A DNA stretch of 64,000 nt from NCBI GenBank assembly GCA_022393335.1, contig JAJEKB010021384.1, positions 715,868 to 779,867 of the forward strand, read 5' to 3'. Positions 30,181-41,336 of the stretch are shown here, piece after piece. Both the position numbers and the translations under genes were made by a program. Source of the DNA: Macrotrachela quadricornifera. Taxonomy: Eukaryota; Rotifera; Eurotatoria; Philodinida; Philodinidae. Position 1 is the stretch's first letter. Every line of letters begins with the position of its first letter. Below the pieces are notes generated by a model. That model had not been told where the DNA came from, searched no databases, and saw nothing but the letters and a program-made list of their open reading frames with translations.

Positions 30181-32051
30181 TTATTCGCCCATGTCCTTTT
30201 ATCACAAGCATAGTTTTGCCTGGTCTTCGTACTGTTAGCTCCAATTTGTAAACCCTTTTAGTAAGCTATCAAACGTTTTCTGGAGACCCTCAGAAAAAAG
30301 CAAAAAATTCTGAAAGGTCAACTTATAGCCTATATAAAGTCCGACATACAATAAATCTCTCAGGGTCCAATGCCCTCTCGGTGCCAACACACAAAGGTAT
30401 CAGGTCATCATATTTTTAAAGCATAGAAAGCACCTCAAAGCCTTCCACAAAAACTTTGACATTTGGCGAAACAGCAATGCTTTCATGGGAAAGTTTACCG
30501 ACAGAAGTAACTGCTTATGAATTACACATAGGTGGCGCGAATCAATCAACATTTGAGAGGCGGAAGGAGCTCGCGAATATTTCTTGACTAAAAAGACGAA
30601 GTGTGTGCTTTTCCAGGGATGGGTGTAACATTGTTTTTGATGACAAATGAAAGAAAATTTGTGGATATTGCTGAGCAAAATCAACAAATTTTGAAGGTTA
30701 GGGTGTCACGCCTCCGGACACATTGTCCCTGCGGCTACAATTCGAGGTAATGATGAGGATCTAAGAGAGAGAGTGGAGTTAGGATATGAGGATGAAATGA
30801 GGATTCTCTGTTCACCCACACTCTCACTAAATTAAAGTCAAAGAATTTTAGAATTGAGGTTTCTAATCTAATGTGGAACGACTAGATGTTTTGCTAGCAA
30901 AACTTTCGAGAACAAAAGTGCGGAAAAGCTTTCCATTCCATGTAGAGATGTACGTAGCACGGGAAGCCCGCGATCTGGAGCGCAACCAGTTTTTCAAAAG
31001 TTCACGGGGTCGGCAGGGTGCAGGGCAGAATAGCTACAAGGCCAGATGGAGCAGAAATTTTTTAAAACTTTTTCATCTACGCGCGAAGTAGGATGATTAG
31101 CTGTCGACAACCATTACTATGGACGGGCTACAAGATACATGTAACTGATTTGTTTTTCATTCGGAAAACTAAGGACCGCTGAAGAGCAGGTTACGTTACT
31201 CTATGCCTCTGTCTATCAATAATGTTCTTTTTTGTTGAGAAACCACAGACTGGGATAATATGATTGTTCAATCTTTATGTTGATCAATGTCGTCTCCGGT
31301 TCATTGATGTCCCATATTTGTCAATTGCCACGTAATCATGTCAGATGATGGTCGTGACAAGAGCAGCACAGAATATTTGTGAGTTCCATCATGGGATCAG
31401 TGGCCTAGTTGATGTGTGTGATGCAAGTACTTGAACAAGTAGTTGAATTTACTAGCTGTAGCTGCTACAAAATGACGTTTACTATGGGCATTTCTTGCTT
31501 GAGTACATATTAGATACTCAAATCCAAGCACATCGAGGGAGATGAGGCATGGCGATACACACGATGAGACTAAGACAAGCTTACGGCGGAGCGAGAAATA
31601 ACATTTAGAAATTGACGGGCAGTGGCGGGGCATAGGGCTGGCAGCTTTACAGAAAAGAAAAAAACATGTTCCGCGTATAACTGATTATATGTCTATACAT
31701 CGCGTGAAACTACACTTTACTTTCTCAGTTGTATCTTACTGTACGGTAGAGAAAACGGATCTCTTGAAGCAGGTTCGCTCTTTTAAATGTTTTACAAGTT
31801 GAAAACATCTGAAATATATCAAGACTATAAGTACACAAAGGCACTTGTAATAGCAAGAAAAAGATAAGATAGGTGTTTGCTACAAAATTGTCACCTAACT
31901 GGTGGAGTGATGAGTGGGAAGGTAGATTATGAGGTTGGTTTGTTTTCTTTATCATCTTTTGACGGAATAAGTAGTTTCATAGGACCCCAAGCACTGTATG
32001 CAAAGTTGTTCGAATTACTACATATATCTTCATACCCAAATTAAATTGTGC
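30181..32051. other. Intergenic DNA, no gene seen
   Basis: Mixed AT-rich and moderately GC sequence (30860-31100). Small frames (30400-30687, 30873-31091, 31397-31633) lack domain signatures. No gene supported. Confidence 0.45.
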
Positions 32052-32528
32052 TACACTAAAAACAAAAAAGGTGTCATTCGAAATTCTTTTTAATACTAAA
32101 AAGGTTGCGAACTTTGCAACGAATTCAAAACTGTCCTATAGTGTCGTAAAATAACAGAAAAAGATCCCAAAGACGCTTTCTGGATACTTAGCAAGACTTT
32201 GCAAGAGTTTCATAGTATTTTGTACGAAACTTTCGAAAAATTTGAGGGTTTCGTAGTATTTTGCGGAACCATGACACGATTTAGCAAAAACCAAGGAAAT
32301 TATTTAAAGATTTCGTATGATACTGCGAAATCTTCCGTTTTTTTTAGAGCTTCGTATAAAATACTATGAAGCTCGTGCAAAGGCTTGCTAAGTGTCCAGA
32401 AAAACGTTTTTGAGAATTTTGTTAGTATTATACAAAATTAAAAAAAGGATTTCGAATTCATTGCGAAATTTGATGCTTTTTTAGCATTAAAAAGAGTTTC
32501 GAATGACACCTTTTTGTTTTTTAGTGTA
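32052..32528. mobile_element. Tc1/mariner-like MITE (32054-32526) with TA duplication
   Basis: Ends CACTAAAAACAAAAAAGGTG and its complement over about 60 bp, flanked by TA at 32052-32053 and 32527-32528. No coding capacity. The interior repeats 'tttcgtagtattttgcg'-like units on both strands. The right TA is also the first two bases of the hAT-type end that follows. Confidence 0.82.
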
Positions 32529-33668
32529 GGGATGCACCGATTCTAGCCCTGACTAGGTACTAAATCATTTATGTTTATTCCATTAACTGAATAGTACTTT
32601 TCTCTTTTCTATTATATCGTAATGAATTAATCCTAAGAGTGTTAAAATACTGATATGACCTATGACATTACAACAATTGCCTAGTCTTATATTAGTTTTG
32701 ATAAAAAATGACGAGTTAGATGATCACTAATATGATATTGTGAATCAGCCTCCAAAACTGAGTCGATTTATGTGTTCCAAATACTTCCATGAACATTGTT
32801 TCTTCAAAAAAAATTTACCTCTAGTCTCCTGCAGAGGTTTGTCAAAAACTAAATTTCATGAAAAGATTGTTTGGACAGTAGAAATCAGATTCGAAACTTC
32901 TAATATGCTCAAAAGTCAGCCTGCGCACCATTTGTATGCGTGACGTACACTAATCAGTACACGTCACGTCCGAGGCGCTCAGTGCGCGCATTTTTTGTCA
33001 CACGTACATGTAGTGCGCGCATTTACTGTCACGCGTACATGTAGTGCGCGCATTTACTGTCACGTGTACATGAAGTGCGCGCACTGAGTGTAACATAGGC
33101 ATCAAAGGTGCATCTTTAGGTAAGATCTTTGTCTGGATCATTTTTGCTCACATTTTAGTCCTGATGTGATATCAAGCGTACTAATCGCGTAGGTACGCGT
33201 ACCAAGTGTACGTCACACGCACCAATGCGCACCAGTGTGACGTGCGCACAATAATGGCGCACAGGCTGACTTGGGCTCTTAGAATCAAAATGGCAGATGA
33301 CTAAACAATAAAAACATCGTTTTGACGAAATTAATTTTTTCACTAACGCCTGAGGGAGACAAGGGTGAATTTTTTCTTGAAAAAGCAAATTTCAGGGAAG
33401 TATTTGAAACACATAAATCTACTCAGTTTTGGAATGCTGATTCAGAATATCATAGTAGTGATCATCCAACTCGTCAGTTTTCTTATCAAAATTGATATAA
33501 GACTAATCATGTGATTCAATGTTATAGCTTATATCAGAATTTTAACGACGTGAGAATTAAATCATTATCATATGTTGGAAAAGAGGAAGGTGTGATTTGG
33601 TTAACGCAATAAAAATTAAATAATTTAGCACCTAGTTCACCAGTTAGGAATGGAACTGATGCATACCT
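32527..33668. mobile_element. hAT-type foldback element with central 31-bp tandem repeat
   Basis: It begins TAGGGATGCACCGATTC, like the MITE inside the LINE, and ends with a decayed complement at 33652-33668. The arms 32540-32930 and 33290-33640 pair with moderate divergence. The centre (32945-33110) has three units of 'gtacatgtagtgcgcgcatt' type and further 'gtacgcgtacca' palindromes. A weak 8-bp target match (aattgtgc against gattatac, differences all transitions) is possible. Older than the LINE-resident copy. Confidence 0.65.
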
Positions 33669-34056
33669 GATTATACATTCAAGAGAAAGAAAAAAGGTAA
33701 CTTATACTTGTACTAATAGTTCAATATAGCTTACCTATATATGTAGATCATCGAAAGAGATGAGTTCATTTTCTCCCACCATTATCTTATTCGGTCAGAT
33801 ATAAAAGAGGCGAATCGAATATCAATATCAATATTTCATTGGTGTTGCTATGTGGAACGATTTCATCGTTTCTTCTTTTCTTTATTTTATATGCGCCAAA
33901 TGGCCTTCTTTCTTCTTTTTCCCACCACATATCCGTCCGATTAAGACGGAAGAAAAACAAAGATTAGTTACTATCTGCTTGGAGGATAAGGCCATGGTCT
34001 CATCAGTCACATTCATATTTAGCTGTTAGTAAGTAGAAGCAACTGTGTTTCCAAGT
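33669..34056. other. Intergenic DNA upstream of a hAT element
   Basis: No coding signal. It may belong to the 5' side of the older transposon whose coding remnant lies at 35610-35900. Confidence 0.4.
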
Positions 34057-34303
34057 AGAACAATTAGTGGCGTAACCACCGAAGGTGCACGGGCGTGCAA
34101 TGTCCCCTCTGTAAATAGTTTTGCCCCCCTGTAAATTTTTCGTTGAAACAGGACGGACTTTTCTATTTATCCACCGTGAGATGGTATGTTTATGACCTTA
34201 AAGAACATCTAGTTTTACGCGGACAGCAGATAAAAACTTTTTAAAACAATTTTCGTGAGCGTAGCCGCCTTCGGCGGCAAAACATTGGAAATATACAGAG
34301 GGC

Positions 34304-34545
34304 TCAAAAGTAACCCGAAATAAAGGATATCCTATAATAACAGATGATAAATTGTCCTTGATACTTTTCATACTTTTTGTTTGTGTAGAGAGCTAGAATT
34401 TTTATCATATACATATCTAATCAAGATCTTTATTCATCTGACGTTTCAGGTCTCTACACAAGCAAAAAGCATGAAAAGTATCATGAAGAATTTATTACCT
34501 GTTATCACAGGATATCCTTTATATCGGGTTACCTTTGAGCTACGC
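34304..34545. mobile_element. Nested foldback MITE of about 240 bp
   Basis: Ends GGCTCAAAAGTAACCCG and the complement GGGTTACCTTTGAGC with long complementary arms ('aaaggatatcct', 'catgaaaagtatca', 'tctctacacaag'). Sits inside the hAT-type MITE. Confidence 0.75.
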
Positions 34546-34904
34546 TGTAGATGTGTAGAATCGACTTCTGAGAGTTTGTCCGACTAAAACTGGAATCTGC
34601 TTAAAATCTTTGATCCTGTCAAAATGGTGAAGTTTCAAGAAAGATTAAATTTGAGACTTTCGAAACCTTGACATTTTTAATGAATATTCGGACAGTAATT
34701 TCATCAACTTTGCAAAACTAATATCTTAGGTGTTTTCAAAATTTCCAAGATTTTTAGATTCGAAAAAGCTATCTTTCTGACAGTTCTAGCCAACAATTAA
34801 CCCATTGAGAGCGATTCGATTTCCTTAGAAAGTAATGTATGACTCAGGGTAGATCGCTGCACTTCATATCTCATATTTTAATGTTTAAATACGTTTTACT
34901 AGAA

Positions 34905-35150
34905 AATAAAGTATACTAAAAGATGCAGCAGGATAAGCTCTACAATCTGCATAATAAAGCTTTTTTCAATAGTGTACTTTTTGTTTTCAAAAAAAAGTAA
35001 AACTTTGTGCGACCATTTTTTGAGGTTGCGAATATTGATCGCACAAAATCATGCTTTTCTTTGAAAACAAAAATTACACAATTCAAACAAGCTTTACTAT
35101 GGTGATTGTAGAGCTCTTTACACTGCATCTTATGGTATATGGTGTTTTTT
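34905..35150. repeat. Recurrent 'gatgcagc' foldback unit, full copy
   Basis: Left 'agatgcagca' + 'ctctacaat', right 'attgtagagctc' + 'actgcatctt', with complementary 'gttttcaaa' / 'tttgaaaac' interior. The same unit appears at 25558-25815, 25930-26020, 44640-44790, 57505-57765 and 57830-57955. Confidence 0.75.
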
Positions 35151-35609
35151 TTTCTAATAAAACATTTTTAGACATTAAAATATGAAATATCACGTACGAT
35201 CATTTATTCCGGTTCACCTGTTAGCTTTAAAATATAGTGAGACCCAACGATGCATCTTATCGCCGTGAACGCGTTAATGAGTTTGCACATTTTCAACTGT
35301 GATATTTTTGTGAATTTCTTGCAAAGGAAATTTTCGTATTTGAAACCCTTCAATTTTAATAATGTCGCCAGTATGGCCGATTTCGCCAGTAAAATCTCTG
35401 AGGAACTCGTGAATTTCGTGGAAAATACTCTTCTCTTCAAATATATTGTAAGGGAATTACGTAAGATTTTATGGATTTTGGTCAAGTTTGAACACTTCCA
35501 ATTCCATGAAAAAATTTTTCGTTCAGTATGTACAACTCTTGATGGGGCATTGCCCCCTCTGTAATTTTTTCCTGGTTACACCACTAAGAACAATGTTGTA
35601 CAACATCAC

Positions 35610-35900
35610 AATTATACAAAAAAGGATGACAATAAACGACAGTGTTCTATTTCCGCCTTCTTTTCTGCAATAAAAAAACCTCGAAGTCGTTCATTGTCAT
35701 CTGAATCTGAATTCCGAACGACGAACTTAGCTAGTGGAGATGTCATAGATAACGAAAATTCATCAAGTCCATCAGAAACGTCCATCAATTCAGCTAATTT
35801 GTCGACGAATATTAGTCAAGCACTGAATGATATTAGTCATATAGCAACAGACAAGCCCGCACAACCTATTCTATCTTCATTTCCAAAAACGAACCATTGA
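35610..35900 (+). pseudogene. Remnant of a hAT-type transposase N-terminus
   Basis: An open frame without ATG reads DDNKRQCSISAFFSAIKKPR followed by a Ser-rich acidic region and stops at 35900. The short basic 'SISAFF...KKPR' leader and Ser-rich linker resemble the N-termini of TTF/ZMYM-type hAT transposases; the TTF finger and RNase-H-like core are absent. The hAT-type MITE at 34065-35586 lies just upstream, and without it an in-frame stop would precede the fragment. Weak call. Confidence 0.35.
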
Positions 35901-36008
35901 TCATTTAAATCCACTTGGTATCAGGAGAAAGAGACATTTCACATCACCTTTTCATCACGATCTCCTGTAGCAGATGTTCGTTACGATTTCCAGACATAAG
36001 AAAAAAGA

Positions 36009-36749
36009 CAGGGTGTTCAGAATTAAGTATGCGAAAGTTCAAAAGGACGAAAAATCATTAAAAAAATTGAAAAATTAGGGTGTTCGTAATGAAAATTACC
36101 GGAAGATCGTAATAATTAAAACAGTGAGGTCGTAATGCAATTCAAAGCAAATAAGTGTAGCGAATGTCTGGAGATCATATTGAAGAAGACTAGATGCTCG
36201 AAACTATACGTTTATATTTGCTTTTCTTTGAGAAATGTTAAGTGACTTACCAGTTTTTCATATTGAATTGGTGCACATAGTACGTCCTCACGAACAGAAT
36301 AGTTCTTTTTCAACACAAAAATAGGAACTTATAGAAATAGAGAAATATACAAGAAATAGCATAAACAAACAAAACAACAAAATGTTTAAGGAAAAACAAC
36401 AAAAAAAGGAAGAACATAAATATCTTTTTTTCTAAAGTCAACATTTTCTTTATTTTAATTTTTTCCATCACAAGAAAAACAGAAATACGACAAAAAATTC
36501 AAACGCAAATGGTCACGAACACTCGGTCAATTTCATGACGATCTTCCGAACTTTTTTGTAAAAAATATATTCCGAGTTATATTCCGAATATCTGGTCTTT
36601 TTCATTCCGGTCTCTCGACATTACATCGCACATAGTGGTGAGCATTCTATTCTGATCTCCCTGTCTTTTCATTACGATTTCCTGTCCAAAACTTATTACG
36701 AAGTCCCGTCAAAAATTTTTTGAGGCAAAATCTCATTGCCGAACACCTG
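36009..36749. mobile_element. Foldback element with CAGGGTGTTC ends
   Basis: Starts CAGGGTGTTCAGAAT and ends ATTGCCGAACACCTG. Left-arm motifs 'ggaagatcgtaat' and 'gttcgtaatgaaa' recur in reverse on the right ('cgatcttccgaa', 'tttcattacgat'). The arms are diverged and contain multiple short 'cgtaat' repeats. No transposase. Confidence 0.6.
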
Positions 36750-36845
36750 GACATATGTCGAGTGTGAGGGATGACGTGGTGCGAAATGTTCGTCACCCAA
36801 TATAAGGACTATCCTTGGTTGGAGTACTCACAAGGAAAGCCTATC

Positions 36846-36898
36846 AACTGTCTCCTTGCTTTTGAGCTGAAACTCAGATCAAAAGCGAGGAGACAGTT
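36846..36898. repeat. Short hairpin, 20-bp stem
   Basis: aactgtctccttgcttttga (36846-36865) pairs with tcaaaagcgaggagacagtt (36879-36898), one mismatch that is G:U on one strand, with a 13-nt loop. Shape is like a small pre-miRNA or a simple inverted repeat; no evidence for transcription. Confidence 0.7.
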
Positions 36899-37162
36899 TG
36901 TTTTTATGATTGAGAAAATCTAATTGGGACGACTTAAAATAATTGGAATTCTGTAACGTGTGTGTTTGTTGTGCTATGAATATATAGTTGTTAGCATTTC
37001 GTGAAGTGGAATACGTTTTACTTTTACAAATTGTTTGAGAAGATCCTTATTTATAATCAGGGAGTTTTTTGAGGAGTTATTACGTCCGTACTTTATTTTT
37101 ATTTTTTGATCGTTTAAATAGAAAAAATAACATAGAATCTCTGGTTTATCGGATCATTACTA

Positions 37163-37648
37163 TTAATCATTAATTAAAGTTGAGTCTTCTGTTGATGAAA
37201 TAGTTAGATTTGAAAAATCTAATAGTGTTTCTGGTGAATATACTGGTGTTGCTTCATTTACTTTTGTTAATCTTGATGGTGATTTAAGCAGTATACATAT
37301 TGGACATTGAGAATTGTTACATTGTTTCCAATGTAAAATAATTTGTCGAGAAGTAATACAGTATGGTACAGGACAAGTTTTATGATCATAACACGTTGTC
37401 ATGTGTTGTAGAACATTTTTCATTGTACTACAATGTGGTAATGTACAACAGTTTCCATGTGTTGATTCATCATTGATTATTTCTTTTTCACGTTGCATAC
37501 ATTTATGTGCATGTAATAATAAAATAAGTTGTTTTTGTATTAATTGTTTTCGTTGTTCTGCACTATAGTTTTGAAATTTATTCGATACTTGTTCAATTGC
37601 TTGTTGTGATTGCCCAACAGATATGCCATTTCCTTCAGTTGCTTCCAT
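37163..37648 (-). CDS. Small TAZ-type zinc-finger protein
   Basis: 161 codons, single exon. Residues 33-118 form a TAZ domain as found in CBP/p300: three HCCC zinc sites can be read as H46-C50-C68-C73, H82-C86-C92-C97 and H106-C110-C115-C118, with the helices [21 protein letters not shown] and [10 protein letters not shown]. In CBP/p300 TAZ binds transcription-factor activation domains. Here there is no KIX, bromo or HAT region, so the protein may act as an adaptor or competitor. The C-terminal 40 residues are acidic and Ser/Thr-rich. The start is the only ATG before the domain. Small TAZ-only proteins are also known as plant BT proteins with BTB, which this lacks. Confidence 0.85.
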   Translation of the reverse strand: MEATEGNGISVGQSQQAIEQVSNKFQNYSAEQRKQLIQKQLILLLHAHKCMQREKEIINDESTHGNCCTLPHCSTMKNVLQHMTTCYDHKTCPVPYCITSRQIILHWKQCNNSQCPICILLKSPSRLTKVNEATPVYSPETLLDFSNLTISSTEDSTLIND

Positions 37649-40600
37649 TTAATCTGTTGCTACTTAATTTATGCGTTTAATCTAATCGAAATAAGAAATA
37701 ATTAATTAATGAAGAAATTAATCCAACTGATTCCGCTCGTTTATCTTTAACCTCTAATTCTAAATACCTTTCATAAAGACTAAGAAAATCTTTAAAAATA
37801 TTCGTGATTATAATTTCTTCTTCTGAAAATACTATCGAATGTATATTCAAAAAACTATAGTTATAAAAGTTCGCTATTAATTACAACGAAGACATTAAAT
37901 CATAAGTATTGCTACTGTTTAATTTCAAGTCTTCAGTGGACTAAACTACGATGGATAGAAATTAAATGAGTAGCACTAGGAGAACCAATATAAAGATTCT
38001 AAAAGTTATATATTGATAAAATTAAACAGATACTCACATGTAGAAAATATTTAGTAATATGAAATTAAGAACTATGCTTACCAATTCATTAAATATACCA
38101 TTGTAAAATAGCTACGTTATTGTACCAAAGAAAAATTGCAAGGGCGAAAAAACCCAAGGAACATGTATAGGGAAAAACCCAACAGAACGGAAGAAAAAAA
38201 AGAGACAGTCATAATGAGTAATGAATGTGTACAGGTAGAAAGAGAACGAATTTACATTGAGTAAATAATTACATTTTTGCGTGAAGGTCCCTTTCCTTCA
38301 AAAACGTCAATTTTCGTTAGAAATTTTCAAATTGAGATAAATCCATAGAAATATAATCCGTATTCAGATTTTTGAAATACACTAGGAATTTTCTTTTAGA
38401 ATCTCGTATCCAATAAGATTTTTGTTAATTTCTGCGTTTTTCTCAGGAAAGAAAAACAAATAATACGCAAAGCGCATCTTTTGTTCCAATGATGGTTGAG
38501 GCATAGATTGTTGATTCTTTTCATTTTAATAAAAAAGCAAACAAGCAATCTCATAGAAGTATGCATACATAGAACTATTTCTCATTGTGCACCTCTCGAA
38601 CGTTACATATTAACGTATGTAAAGAAAAGAGAAGAAGTACAATAGATAACTCTTTCTCGTTAACGAAATTTATTGATTCCAATGATTGTCAGAAAGTTCT
38701 GCAGCAGGCACACATTTCATGTCAGTGTACATACTGTATCATATCAGATTTAGGATAGTTGCTCGCAACACCACTTCGATATGGATATATGAAAAAGCCA
38801 CGAAAACAATTTTAAAAAGAGCAACGGAAAGTAAAAAATAGATGAGAACTGAGAAATTTGTATATGGGTAATAGAGTGTAATGTATTTTAAGCAATTCTC
38901 GACGCCTGTATCGAAATTTCACACCAGATCATGTAGTTGTTTGTACAAAAACTCGTTTTATCCGCTTGGATTTGCACGATCTTTTATAAAAGTAAGAATA
39001 AAGATAAATGAATGAAAGGGGTTTTCTTCACCCATCCACATCGCATTTAATGATTGTCTGTTCTACAGTCGAATTTCGGAATCCAACAAGAGCTCCTCCT
39101 CTATTCAGGATAGTTTGGACATGTCACACTCTTTATGACCCCAACACACAAAATCGAACTAACTATGAGAGATAAACACTGAAGCTGAGGTATATAGAGG
39201 TGAATTTATCACGTTTCAAAATGCAATCTAATGGAAGATGATGCTACTTAATGTCATTAAGTAACCATATGATTTCCGAACAAACATCTGGTTCCTATTA
39301 TATCTACGGAAAAATCCTATCTCAAATATGAATATTTTAGTGACTTTCTAGGGAAAGCTGAGCTCCCACTGTGACGAGGGCACAGGGTTTTGTTTTATGA
39401 TTTTTTATTTTTAAAGATGAAATTACATAAAACTTTTCGATTTTAATCAAATAAAAATAGGACTAGCGGTTGCGCGAGCAGTTTCCGACACATTGTTTTG
39501 AACACCATTAGAAAATGGCATCTATGTTTTCGAAGTAAAGCCTATTAATGATAAATATGATTATTAATAGAGTTATATATGATTAATCAATAACACTACC
39601 TTTATGAGTCGAAGTACTGTCGAGCAAGATTAGAAGAGAGGAAGCAGCTGCTTCGTCATGCGCTGCCCCGATTAGAAAAGAAAATTCTTTATATTTCTGT
39701 TAAGCACACGTTGAGTTTGTGCAATAGCATCAGTCATCTATCATCTATATTTTAACTTGATGTGTGATTTGTAGAAAAAAAGATGTCGCCAAAACAAACG
39801 TATGTATTCGTTGAAATCCAATAATTAATGATTATTAACAACAAATTAATTAAAAGTAGACGTTGAAAATTATGAGCACATTATCTTAAGAGTGATTAGA
39901 AAATGATGTAAATACAAATGATTTAAATATTACTCATAAAGACTGTCGCATTTCTCGAATTACACGATCACAATAAATCGATGTTTTCAGCACTCGAAAT
40001 CAATAGAAATGCTCGTTGTGAAGCGAAATTCTGTAAAATCGACGCTTGTGCTCAAAGGAATCATTACTTGAGAGACATATTCAATACACCTCCTCTCCCA
40101 CAATGGAGTGAAATAGAAGGCCACTACGAATAAAACATAACCTTAATCAATATTTTATTTTCTTTACATTTATTTTTCTCTTTTCATTCTTTCATTCATT
40201 CATGAGAGTAAATAGTAGAAATAGAAGTTATTCCTCGACTCCGACTAGTCACTTCTTTCGTTCTGTTACTGACAGATGTTATTAAGTGAAGAGAAAATTC
40301 CGATATTCATTTTCTTTCGTTATGTTGCATCATATGACAAATGAATGTATGAATTTTCCAATTTTTAGAATAATCAGAATTTTGAAATATTTCAACTGAA
40401 TACAATTTGGCAATGATCAAAATTTTAGCATATGACAGAAATAAGAGTTTAAAGCTGTTGTGGAAGGTGTATATTTTGTTTAGGTGATAATATTACATAT
40501 CGATGTAAGAAGAAACTTCGTGAGCTGAAGGATTAATGGATACTCTCGCCAATATTTTCGGATGCCCAAACAACTTATTTGGTTTCACGAATACTTCAAA

Positions 40601-41336
40601 TGTCTCTGAGTATGTGATGTGAAGCTTGAAATAAGAGCCAAGAACTACTCTGTTTGCTTCATGTGAAATAGGCTCGATGCTGTTTGAATTCTTTTTGGAA
40701 TATCGATGGCATAGTTGACATACGTCTAGTCAATTATAAATAGTAGAAGTGAGCGAAATACAAGTCATTCATTCGGCCACTTTAGTGTATATTGTTCATT
40801 CCAGGAAATTTAGTCATAACTTGTCAAGTTAAGGATCGAAGCTCAAAAAAACATTGAACTTGTTCTGTAGCTTGCATTTATCTGGTTTTTTCTCTCATCA
40901 ATATCGTTGCCTATTTCAAAGTTGAATATAAATACACTAGCTGTTTAGAAAACGACGCTTTGAAAGCATATCATCATGGAATTTACAGATATGGATTTAA
41001 ATCATTAATAAAACATTTTATAAAAATCAAAGATGGTCATAAATTAATTATGAAATGGTATATCCGATGAAATCGTACAGTTGAATTCCTGGAGTAAAAG
41101 TTGAGAAGTGGTCGATCATGTAGCATGATAAAAAGACCATTTTATTTTGAATGTCTTTCCTTTTTTAATATAATTCAAATTCAATAGCATATGTAGTGAA
41201 AAAACCTATCATGTTTTTTCTTAATACATTTTTCTCCTATCAATTTCTATTCGATCTCTAACTGTCGTATATCAAAAGATGCAGTTGAATTTGCGCTTTC
41301 TTTCTATTCATTTGGTTTGAAAGATACTATTTCTAA
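37649..41336. other. 3.7 kb without a recognisable gene
   Basis: AT-rich, no open frame of note and no repeat that I can define. A spliced gene of short exons cannot be excluded by eye. Confidence 0.4.

Larger units (their letters stand above)
34057..35594. mobile_element. hAT-type MITE (34065-35586) with 8-bp target duplications
   Basis: Terminal repeats TAGTGGCGTAACCA and TGGTTACACCACTA-like complement, flanked by identical agaacaat at 34057-34064 and 35587-35594. 1522 bp. The sequence near both ends mentions the same 'gcaatgtcccctctgtaa' / 'gcattgccccctctgtaa' in direct orientation. It carries two nested foldbacks (34304-34545 and about 34905-35150). No transposase. The 93-104 aa frames at 35204-35564 are opposite-strand shadows without domains. 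Confidence 0.88.
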
